Assembly: GCA_017477805.1 (NCBI GenBank)
Contig: JAFUUM010000147.1
Coordinates: 1-7,127, forward strand
DNA length: 7,127 nucleotides
Direction: 5' to 3'
DNA from: Lachnospiraceae bacterium
GTDB taxonomy: Bacteria > Bacillota > Clostridia > Lachnospirales > Lachnospiraceae
Shown: positions 1 to 5,567 of the stretch, one piece after another
Layout of the letters: the number at the start of each line of letters is the position of its first letter
Position numbering within the stretch: the first letter of the stretch is position 1
Program-made: the position numbers and the translations under genes
The notes under the pieces: model-generated
Databases searched by the model: none
Told to the model about the DNA's origin: nothing
The model's input: only the letters and a program-made list of their open reading frames with translations

Positions 1-878
1 ATGCTGTCTAAGTAGATCTCCTCCCGGACTTTCAGCCGGTACTCCGGCTTTACCATGTAATAGAGGATCATCTCCAATAAGACAGCACTGCCAAGGCTCC
101 GGCCTTCGATCTTAAACTGGGAAAAGCCGGCAGGGACGTAAGTTTCCCGGATGTCTTCCGCGCTGATAAAGCCGGGGTTCTCCATAGCTTTCGAAAACCG
201 GTAGCCTTGCTCCCGGTCCGGTGAGGTGCAGATATGATCCTCCGTCGTCTCTCCCAGGCTTTTCCTGCTGACGTTTTCATAGCAGGCTTTTCGGTCGGGA
301 CAGTCAAACCGGCAGCACTCGTTGCACAGAAACTCTACCTTCGCCTTTTGGGTCGGCGTCAGTTTTTCCAACATCTCCGGCTTTTTATTCAGGCGAAAAT
401 CCGGTACCACAAACCGAAATTCCGGCCGATCCAGTTCTTTTGTCAGATCCCCAAAATCCGTCAGGACCTTCGTTGTCGAAGAGACAAAATAAAAGCCCGG
501 GTAGTTCTCCCGGATATAAGATAACAAAAGATCCGAGGCGATGATCATCCCATTCTCCGCCTCCCCGTTATGCTCAAAAAGCCGGCAAAGAGCATTGCAC
601 TTTTTATCATCGAGGTGTTCTTCCCGGATCAGTGAATTGCTGAAGGTCAGTCTTGCGGAAATGCCAAACGCCCGCATGAGCGCAGCCACATCTCCCGGAT
701 CCGCATCCCCAAAACCCACACGGCCTCCGCCCCAAAGACAGTCTCCGGGTGCTCCGTATATGGAGCCGATCCCGCAGTCATCGAGAAAGTACTCCCCATG
801 CTCCCGAAACAGAGGCAGGAACACTTTATAAAATTCATGGAATTCAAATAATCCCGGAAGATGATAACAGGTTTTCAT
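1..878 (-). CDS. U32-peptidase-like protein with cysteine cluster (3' end outside window)
   Basis: The reading frame is open from an ATG at 878 to the window edge without a stop (292 codons seen). The translation begins MKTCYHLPGLFEF. Conserved-looking segments follow: GSIYGAP near residue 38, LTFSNSLIREEHL near 77, SSTTKVLTDF near 133, a cysteine-rich stretch at 185-199 (C185, C188, C189, C193, C199, then C217), and QFKIEGRS at 254-261. The FKIEGR motif and a preceding Cys cluster are typical of the U32 peptidase/UbiU-UbiV superfamily, some members of which bind a 4Fe-4S cluster. That this protein does so is inference. The whole layout resembles an uncharacterised family common in Clostridia, and no substrate can be assigned. 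No signal peptide or membrane segment is visible, so it is probably cytosolic. GGGAG at 883-887 lies 4 nt before the start and supports it. It is divergent from the GNAT-like gene and shares a promoter region with it. Confidence 0.85.
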   Translation of the reverse strand, partial: MKTCYHLPGLFEFHEFYKVFLPLFREHGEYFLDDCGIGSIYGAPGDCLWGGGRVGFGDADPGDVAALMRAFGISARLTFSNSLIREEHLDDKKCNALCRLFEHNGEAENGMIIASDLLLSYIRENYPGFYFVSSTTKVLTDFGDLTKELDRPEFRFVVPDFRLNKKPEMLEKLTPTQKAKVEFLCNECCRFDCPDRKACYENVSRKSLGETTEDHICTSPDREQGYRFSKAMENPGFISAEDIRETYVPAGFSQFKIEGRSLGSAVLLEMILYYMVKPEYRLKVREEIYLDS

Positions 879-888
879 AGGGCTCCCA

Positions 889-918
889 TTGTATCCACGT
901 CGCTCCCTCTATTATAAT
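889..918 (+). promoter_or_regulatory. Promoter for the GNAT-like membrane gene
   Basis: There is a perfect -10 TATAAT at 913-918 with a weaker -35 TTGTAT at 889-894 (3 of 6 matches) and an 18-bp spacer. The predicted start is near 925, giving a leader of about 28 nt. AGGAG at 940-944 then lies 8 nt before the ATG at 953. The ATG at 917 falls inside the -10 box, so it cannot be the translation start. Confidence 0.6.
911..916 (-). promoter_or_regulatory. Promoter -10 for the U32-like gene
   Basis: On the minus strand 911-916 reads TATAAT. A -35 candidate, GTGAAA (934-939, 4 of 6 matches to TTGACA), sits 17 bp upstream. Transcription would begin near 904, giving a leader of about 26 nt before the ATG at 878. 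The box overlaps the plus-strand -10. This is a sequence match only. Confidence 0.55.
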
Positions 919-929
919 GCCTTTAGGCA
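918..929. repeat. Short inverted repeat TGCCT-TT-AGGCA at the GNAT-like gene transcription start
   Basis: Five-base perfect arms with a two-base centre span the predicted plus-strand transcription start and the minus-strand -10/-35 spacer. It could be an operator acting on both divergent genes or a short 5' hairpin. At this length chance is also possible. Confidence 0.3.
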
Positions 930-952
930 CATATTTCACAGGAGAAAACAAT

Positions 953-1480
953 ATGAGCAGCAAAGAATTCCCCCTTGGAACAGAACATTTCCGGATCATG
1001 CCCGGTGACACCGAAGCACCGTTTAAAGAAGATTGGGAGATCTCCCTGATCGGAGAAGAAAATACAAACGTCGGACACCTGCATTTTGAAAGAGGCATTG
1101 CCCTTGGAGAAGTGACCGTCGCCGCAGAACTGATGCCGGGCTACGACAAAGAAAACTACATCGAAGAGATCTTCATGGAAGTGGCGGGTTTTGTACTCCG
1201 CTTTAAGAACATCGAAGAACTCAGCACCGTGTGCCGACACACCAACAGCGACCGCGTCGACGGATTGGAAAAAGCCGGCTTTGTTTATCGTGGCGATGAA
1301 GGGGATTTTGACCATTATTCCATCCGGAAACGGAAGACCTCATGGACAGGTCTTTATCTCTTCATCGGCATGATCGCCGGCTTTATCATGGGTGTTACGA
1401 TTTCCAATCTCTGGATCGGGACCTTTGGCGGCATGCTCATCGGCGCCATCATCGGGACCCTCATGGATCGTTCCCGGTAA
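953..1480 (+). CDS. GNAT-like domain protein with C-terminal two-helix membrane hairpin
   Basis: This encodes 175 residues from the ATG at 953, chosen because AGGAG (940-944) is correctly spaced and an in-frame upstream ATG at 917 lies inside the promoter. Residues about 25-125 follow the order of a RimJ/RimL-type GNAT fold. A strand GEVTVAAELMPGY is followed by an amphipathic helix (about 67-84), then a TNSDRVDGLEKAGFVYRG segment (97-114) that matches the family's N..S.....EKxGF motif. The acetyl-CoA pyrophosphate loop (Q/RxxGxG/A) is not recognisable at the expected place (YDKENYIEE), so acetyltransferase activity is doubtful. After a basic patch (RKRK, 125-128) come two predicted membrane helices, about 131-151 and 155-171. 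They are rich in glycine with GxxxG spacing, and a short DRSR tail follows. The GNAT-like part should face the cytosol. Its stop is 8 bp from the stop of the convergent DUF5808 gene. No partner or substrate can be named. Confidence 0.85.
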   Translation: MSSKEFPLGTEHFRIMPGDTEAPFKEDWEISLIGEENTNVGHLHFERGIALGEVTVAAELMPGYDKENYIEEIFMEVAGFVLRFKNIEELSTVCRHTNSDRVDGLEKAGFVYRGDEGDFDHYSIRKRKTSWTGLYLFIGMIAGFIMGVTISNLWIGTFGGMLIGAIIGTLMDRSR

Positions 1481-1488
1481 CGGGTCAG

Positions 1489-2577
1489 CTACCAAAGAAT
1501 TACCGAACCGATGAGACTGATCAGGGATCCCAGGATCACAAGAATACTGATGACCGTGATCGCTTTTCCTGCGGGATGCGCCATATTGATCGTCATTCCG
1601 ACACCGGCCCGTTTGGGTACATTCAAATGCATATCTCCGGGGTTATAGTAAAACATGCCGAGGATCCAATGGTCATCATCATCCTCCAAAAGTTTTGCTT
1701 CCCCGTTCACGTACCGTTTTTCCACCGCAATAATGTCTTTTACAAGTTTTCCGGTAAAAAGCATGATGGCAAGTAAATACAGAGTCAGGATCACAAGGGT
1801 TGCGGCTTCAGACCGAACCCGGATCAAGATGAGCAGAGTGATAAGTGCCGCTGCGTTATTGACCCAGGTCAGGGCGATGGTGTAATCCCCGAAGACCTTT
1901 TTTCTCGCCCGGTTGTAATTGGCGTTGATGTCGCTGTTTTCGCTGATGATCTGGTTCTTGGACCGATCGATCAAAACCGCGATGGGCGCAAGCACGAGAC
2001 TTGTAAAGAAGAACATCCCGGCAAACCCCGTACTCAGGAACGTTCCGGGGTTCATTGCAGCCTTTAGGGGAAGTAATTCCACATCACAGAGAACCGCAAG
2101 TACAAATAGGATAAGCCCCACCAGGTTAGCAGCCGCCAGACCGCTGACGTTCAGCGCATGGATGTTCCCGGCGTTTTTTAAGTCCGCATACAGTACCTTT
2201 TCGCTGACGATTCCAAGGACCTTTTTGTACTTCTTGATCTCGGAATTGCCAAGGGCATAGGGCACCGCAAAAGCCAGCAGAAAAACGTAAACGAAGATGG
2301 TCCAGGCGATCATTTTCACCGTAAGGACGGGAACGAACAGCAACGCCGTCGTGATCACCAACGTACAGACTAACATCACCGTTGCCTGTCTGTGATGACT
2401 CCTTACGATCCCGTCGATATGCTCTGCGCTCATTTCTTCCAAAAACTCCGGCCGGTTATTCACCCCAAAGATCCGGGCTTTCTTTTTCCAGTTCCGGGGA
2501 TACAGAAGAACGTACAGGATCACTGCCGCAGGCACGATACAGATATACATGATCAGGCCAAGAAAAAAGTTTTCCAT
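1489..2577 (-). CDS. DUF5808-type polytopic membrane protein
   Basis: This is a 362-residue integral membrane protein with about eight predicted helices (roughly 4-25, 66-84, 88-108, 147-165, 181-203, 232-252, 258-276, 338-360). Near the C-terminus, before the last helix, is the segment DDHWILGMFYYNPGD, then VPKRAGVGMTINMAHPAGK (residues 301-338). This matches the DUF5808 pattern of W..G.FYyNP.D, then VpKR.G.G.T.N. Such proteins are often encoded beside YtrA-type GntR regulators in Firmicutes. Some related membrane families (SdpI-like) act in immunity to antimicrobial peptides, but the biochemical role of this family is not established. The gene is third in the operon. Its ATG is 1 bp after the GntR stop codon, and its Shine-Dalgarno GGGGAG (2584-2589) lies inside the end of the GntR gene, which points to translational coupling. 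It converges tightly on the GNAT-like gene. Confidence 0.88.
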   Translation of the reverse strand: MENFFLGLIMYICIVPAAVILYVLLYPRNWKKKARIFGVNNRPEFLEEMSAEHIDGIVRSHHRQATVMLVCTLVITTALLFVPVLTVKMIAWTIFVYVFLLAFAVPYALGNSEIKKYKKVLGIVSEKVLYADLKNAGNIHALNVSGLAAANLVGLILFVLAVLCDVELLPLKAAMNPGTFLSTGFAGMFFFTSLVLAPIAVLIDRSKNQIISENSDINANYNRARKKVFGDYTIALTWVNNAAALITLLILIRVRSEAATLVILTLYLLAIMLFTGKLVKDIIAVEKRYVNGEAKLLEDDDDHWILGMFYYNPGDMHLNVPKRAGVGMTINMAHPAGKAITVISILVILGSLISLIGSVILW

Positions 2578-2578
2578 A

Positions 2579-2944
2579 TCATTCTCCCCACATTTCTTCG
2601 ATCAGTTTGTCAAAATCCTCTTTGGTGACGCCGGAGATCTTTGCTTCCGAAACGATACGCCGAAGCTCATCCTTATTCTCCCCGCTGACGGTTCCCGACT
2701 GATGGATCTGCATCCGCACTCTCGCTCCGTTTTTCCGGTCCGTCAGGATAAATCCTTCCGACTTTAAGATCTGATAGGCCTTACTGACCGTCATGGTGTT
2801 GATCCCGATCTCCATGGACAACGCCCGGACCGTGGGGAGCTGTTCCCCGGCTTCCAGCTCGCCGGAAGAGATCCCCATGACGATCTGGTTTCTGATCTGA
2901 AGATAGATCGGCACATCCGAATATTCGTTGATTTTTATGATCAT
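2579..2944 (-). CDS. GntR-family transcriptional regulator, YtrA subfamily
   Basis: This encodes 121 residues. The N-terminal winged helix-turn-helix (about 8-78) has the GntR signature: PIYLQIRNQIVMGISSGEL, then GEQLPTVRALSMEIGIN, TMTVSKAYQILKSEGFI and a wing ending near NGARV. The C-terminal part is only about 40 residues of charged helix (about 88-120). The short length and lack of a ligand-binding FCD/UTRA domain place it in the YtrA subfamily, whose members usually repress their own operon from a dyad operator. The start at 2944 is chosen because homology begins at MIIKINEYSDVPIYLQ and AAGGG (2953-2957) is 8 nt upstream. The frame is open further upstream to 3148, but that part is out-of-frame shadow of the protease gene. 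The ATG overlaps the protease stop codon by 4 bp (ATGA). The likely target is the inverted repeat at 3927-3949; the inducer is unknown. Confidence 0.93.
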   Translation of the reverse strand: MIIKINEYSDVPIYLQIRNQIVMGISSGELEAGEQLPTVRALSMEIGINTMTVSKAYQILKSEGFILTDRKNGARVRMQIHQSGTVSGENKDELRRIVSEAKISGVTKEDFDKLIEEMWGE

Positions 2945-3858
2945 ACCTGTTTCCCTTTTTGTTTTGAGATAACAATTCCGCCTACTATTATAGCCAAAAC
3001 CAGCGTGGGCAGCATAGAGATCAGTCCGTTCGTGCCGGGTCCCAAGATCATCAGCTGTCCCGCTTTCGGATTTTCCGCGTTCATCACCTGAATGACAAAA
3101 GCTCCGGCGTTGATGGCACCGTGCAAAAGCGCCGGATACCAGATGCACTTTGTCTTGGAATAAACCATCTCTTCAAACATTCCAAGGAGGATACACCACA
3201 GCGTAAAGATCAGGATCCCGACAACGGGGAAGCCGGGGTAATCCGTGCCATATTCATATCCTGCAAGGATGATGACGGGATAGTGGAAAGCCGCCCAGAT
3301 GATACCGCCGATGACCCAGGTGGTGACCCTGCCGAACTTCTTGTTCAGCTCCGGATAGAGAAAACCTCTCCACCCCACCTCTTCTCCCAGGGCGAGGAGC
3401 ATGTTGATCAGGGGTGCATAGAAAAGCGCCGCCAAGAGCGTAACAACGTAATAGGTCTGCAGGCTCATCCCCTGACTTTCCAGCTGGGCGATGAGATCCA
3501 CCCCCATCTGTTCTCCCTGCACCCGCAGGTACGAACCCGTGAAATCAAGCATATCCGGGAAGATCCCGTAAAACAGGGCAGCTCCCACAAGGGCCATGAT
3601 CTGGGGGCCGATATAGCAAACGAGAAGAACCCAGGCAAATCCTTTGAACTTCGGTTTCCATCCAAATCCTTTCAGCCCCTTGTTCACGATCAGCGCTGCA
3701 ACAAAGGGGGTATACATCAGCACCATCAGAGAGGTCCGAAAAACATTGGTGCCCGCAGCTCCCGGGTTCTGCACCGCATAAAGGGATGCCGCGATCTCCA
3801 GGGTCCAGGCTAAGATAAATGTGATCAGCAGGAATGTCGTAACTTTTTTCTTATCCAT
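2941..3858 (-). CDS. CPBP family intramembrane glutamic endopeptidase (CAAX/Abi-type)
   Basis: This encodes 305 residues with about eight hydrophobic segments, the first at residues 6-28. The family's three catalytic motifs are all present: EExxxR as E159-E160-V-G-W-R164, W188-xxx-H192 in WAAFHYP, and H246-xxx-N250 in LLHGAIN. It is therefore expected to be an active membrane-embedded protease. Known members include CAAX prenyl protease Rce1 and bacterial proteins involved in bacteriocin self-immunity or peptide maturation; the substrate here is unknown. A soluble-looking insertion (about 103-133) separates the N-terminal helices from the catalytic core. The protein ends in a basic tail (KQKGKQV). 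It is the first gene of the three-gene operon with the GntR and DUF5808 genes, and its stop overlaps the GntR start. The ATG at 3858 follows an AAAGGAA site at 3865-3871. Confidence 0.93.
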   Translation of the reverse strand: MDKKKVTTFLLITFILAWTLEIAASLYAVQNPGAAGTNVFRTSLMVLMYTPFVAALIVNKGLKGFGWKPKFKGFAWVLLVCYIGPQIMALVGAALFYGIFPDMLDFTGSYLRVQGEQMGVDLIAQLESQGMSLQTYYVVTLLAALFYAPLINMLLALGEEVGWRGFLYPELNKKFGRVTTWVIGGIIWAAFHYPVIILAGYEYGTDYPGFPVVGILIFTLWCILLGMFEEMVYSKTKCIWYPALLHGAINAGAFVIQVMNAENPKAGQLMILGPGTNGLISMLPTLVLAIIVGGIVISKQKGKQV

Positions 3859-3926
3859 TTGAAGTTCCTTTCCGTAGCTTTCCGTGAATTACAGTTTGTC
3901 TGTTCCGTTTGCGCGCGTTGTATGTT

Positions 3927-3949
3927 TTGTATTAGTTGGTGTAATACAA
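3927..3949. promoter_or_regulatory. Candidate GntR/YtrA operator, TTGTATTA-N7-TAATACAA
   Basis: Perfect 8-bp inverted-repeat arms (3927-3934 and 3942-3949) flank a 7-nt centre. The distal arm touches the -10 box at 3950-3955 and the repeat spans the predicted transcription start, an ideal position for repression. GT...AC half-site ends fit GntR-family dyad operators, and the cognate regulator is the second gene of the operon. Assignment to that protein is inference from position and symmetry. Confidence 0.6.
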
Positions 3950-3978
3950 TATATACACTGTTTCATTGACCGTGTCAA
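3950..3978 (-). promoter_or_regulatory. Promoter of the CPBP-GntR-DUF5808 operon
   Basis: On the minus strand there is a perfect -35 TTGACA (3973-3978), a 17-bp spacer and a -10 TATATA (3950-3955, 4 of 6 matches). Transcription would start around 3943, giving a leader of about 85 nt before the ATG at 3858. This is the best sigma-A-like promoter facing the operon. Confidence 0.7.
3966..3978. repeat. Inverted repeat TTGAC-N3-GTCAA over the -35 region
   Basis: Two perfect 5-bp arms (3966-3970 and 3974-3978) overlap the minus-strand -35 TTGACA and place a -35-like TTGACC on the plus strand. It may be a second operator or simply two divergent -35 boxes back to back. With arms this short, chance cannot be excluded. 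Confidence 0.3.
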
Positions 3979-3999
3979 CACCCCAAATGTAAATCCTTG

Positions 4000-4008
4000 T
4001 GATATATT
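4000..4008 (+). promoter_or_regulatory. Possible extended -10 promoter for the symporter-esterase operon
   Basis: TGA-TATATT gives an extended -10 (TGn) with a 5-of-6 match to TATAAT at 4003-4008. No convincing -35 sits 16-18 bp upstream. An alternative is TTGACC (3966-3971) with TGTAAA (3988-3993), 16 bp apart. The leader would be roughly 60-80 nt. Which one is used cannot be decided from sequence. Confidence 0.4.
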
Positions 4009-4061
4009 GTAGTTAGGGTATTTACAGCACGTTATTCCTGCGTGCCTGCATTTATATTTCA

Positions 4062-4067
4062 GGGGGG
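4062..4067 (+). promoter_or_regulatory. Strong ribosome binding site of the GPH symporter gene
   Basis: A run of six G residues (within AGGGGGGA) ends 9 nt before the ATG at 4077. It fixes the symporter start and suggests good translation. Confidence 0.7.
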
Positions 4068-4076
4068 ACATACGAA

Positions 4077-5567
4077 ATGGAAGCAACGAACGAAAGTTAT
4101 ATTGCCCGCACCAGCGGACTAAAGGGAAAGGATTATCTGGGCTATGCCATGGGAGATGCCGCCGGCTGTCTCGTCTTCAGCCTGGTGACTTCCATCCTGC
4201 AAAAGTACTACACGGATGTTTTTCACTTAAGCCCGCTGTTCATCATGTTTATGTTCATCGGTGCCAGAGTCTGGGATGCCATCAATGATCCCATCATGGG
4301 CCGGATCTGCGATACCGTAAAGCCTACGAGATTCGGCCGCTACCGTCAGTGGTTCCTTTACGTGGCCGCGCCCCTTTGCGTCCTGACGATCCACATGTTC
4401 CTGAAATTCCCGGGACTGGGCGGTGAGAACAATTACGTCGGCACCTGCATTTACGCTACCGTAACTTACATCCTCTGGGGCATGTGCTATACCGTTTTGC
4501 AGATTCCCTATGGGTCTCTTGCCTCCGTTGTGACCACGGACGTTACTGAGCGAAACAAGCTTTCCGTCTTTCGTTCCATCGGTGCAGCCGTTGGCTCCAT
4601 CCCTGTTTTTGTCCTGGTTTCCTTTATCTACAAAAAGCGCACGGATGCGACCGGCGCCTTTGTTTACGGGGAAAACGGCAAAATCATCACGGACATGCAG
4701 TACACTCCCGTGATCATCGGAGTCACCATCATGTCTGTGATCTCCGCCCTGCTCCTTCTTTTGACTTTTACCTTAAATAAGGAGCGCGTCATCACAAAGC
4801 CCGCCCCCAAAGAAAAGGGTGCCGCCGCGAAAGCCATCCGGATCCTGCTCCATAACCGTGCTTTTCTTGCGGTATCGCTGACGGCCATGCTGCTCCTTGC
4901 CGGTCAGATGTTTACCCAGAGTTTTTATCTTTATCTGTTCAATGATTACTTCAATGCCAACTGGATGAACCTTGCCAGCCAGGCCTGCACCTACTCTCCC
5001 ATGATCATCTTCATGTTTTTCCTGCCCTGGCTTGCAAGAAAGCTTGGAAAGAAAGAGATCTGTTCCGTGGGTGTTACCCTGGCGGCCTTTGCAAACTTCG
5101 TCCTGTTCTTGCTCCGGGGCATGGATCCCGGGAAGCTCATGTACCTCTTCCTCGCCCTCTGCTTTGTCAGCGGCATGGGTCTGACCACCATCGTAATGCA
5201 GCTTTGGGCCATGGCCACGGATGCCATTGACGACATCGAAGTAACCACGGGTTCCAGAGATGACGGCACCGCTTATTCCTTCTTCAATTTCTTCCGGAAA
5301 CTGGGGCAGGTCATCGCCGCCATCTGCGTCAACGGTGCCCTCCTGAACATGAATTACAAGTACGAAAAGGGTGCGGTCCAGACTCTGGAAAACTTAAAGA
5401 AAATGTACGATCTTGCCACCCTGATCCCCGCCGTTTTATTCGGTCTCATGGCACTGATCCTCTTTGTGTTCTATCCCCTTTCCAAGAAACGGGTGGATGC
5501 ACTGCAGGTGGAAAAAGAAGCGAAGTTGAAAGAATCTTATGAGAACAAAACCATCGATATTGCTTAA
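4077..5567 (+). CDS. GPH family sugar:cation symporter (MelB/YicJ-like MFS transporter)
   Basis: This 496-residue polytopic membrane protein has about twelve predicted helices. The glycoside-pentoside-hexuronide symporter hallmarks are clear: KDYLGYAMGDAAG near residue 18, then ARVWDAINDPIMGRICD (63-79), then TRFGRYRQW (84-92). D67 and D71 have the spacing of the two acidic cation-site residues in MelB (D55/D59), so Na+ or H+ coupled uptake is likely. The second half holds the family-like segment GMGLTTIVMQLWAMATDAID (366-385) followed by GTAYSFFNFFRKLGQ (397-411). Length is normal for the family, and there is no C-terminal EIIA-like regulatory domain. The substrate is unknown; family members carry melibiose, xylosides, glucuronides and similar compounds. 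The gene overlaps the downstream carboxylesterase by 29 bp, so the pair should be co-transcribed and the imported compound may be an ester-bearing glycoside. The gene is divergent from the CPBP operon. Confidence 0.92.
   Translation: MEATNESYIARTSGLKGKDYLGYAMGDAAGCLVFSLVTSILQKYYTDVFHLSPLFIMFMFIGARVWDAINDPIMGRICDTVKPTRFGRYRQWFLYVAAPLCVLTIHMFLKFPGLGGENNYVGTCIYATVTYILWGMCYTVLQIPYGSLASVVTTDVTERNKLSVFRSIGAAVGSIPVFVLVSFIYKKRTDATGAFVYGENGKIITDMQYTPVIIGVTIMSVISALLLLLTFTLNKERVITKPAPKEKGAAAKAIRILLHNRAFLAVSLTAMLLLAGQMFTQSFYLYLFNDYFNANWMNLASQACTYSPMIIFMFFLPWLARKLGKKEICSVGVTLAAFANFVLFLLRGMDPGKLMYLFLALCFVSGMGLTTIVMQLWAMATDAIDDIEVTTGSRDDGTAYSFFNFFRKLGQVIAAICVNGALLNMNYKYEKGAVQTLENLKKMYDLATLIPAVLFGLMALILFVFYPLSKKRVDALQVEKEAKLKESYENKTIDIA

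Noticed and set aside
234..831. Plus-strand open frames of about 96 codons at 234-524 and 541-831
   Set aside because: They are shadows of the continuous minus-strand U32-like gene, with no ribosome sites and no recognisable protein features.
917..952. Upstream ATG at 917 as start of the GNAT-like gene
   Set aside because: It lies inside the TATAAT -10 box and has no ribosome site, whereas the ATG at 953 has AGGAG at 8 nt.
1473..1484. CCCG-GTAA-CGGG hairpin at the end of the GNAT-like gene as a terminator
   Set aside because: The stem is only 4 bp and there is no T-tract on either strand.
2945..3148. N-terminal extension of the GntR frame to 3148
   Set aside because: The extra residues are low-quality out-of-frame translation of the CPBP gene. 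GntR homology begins at 2944, which has its own ribosome site.
3121..3813. 230-codon plus-strand open frame antisense to the CPBP gene
   Set aside because: Its translation is His/Gln/Arg-rich and lacks any family motif, while the opposite strand carries all CPBP catalytic motifs.
4027..4045. GCACG-N9-CGTGC in the symporter leader as an attenuator or riboswitch
   Set aside because: The arms are only 5 bp with a 9-nt loop and no T-run; no known riboswitch core is visible.
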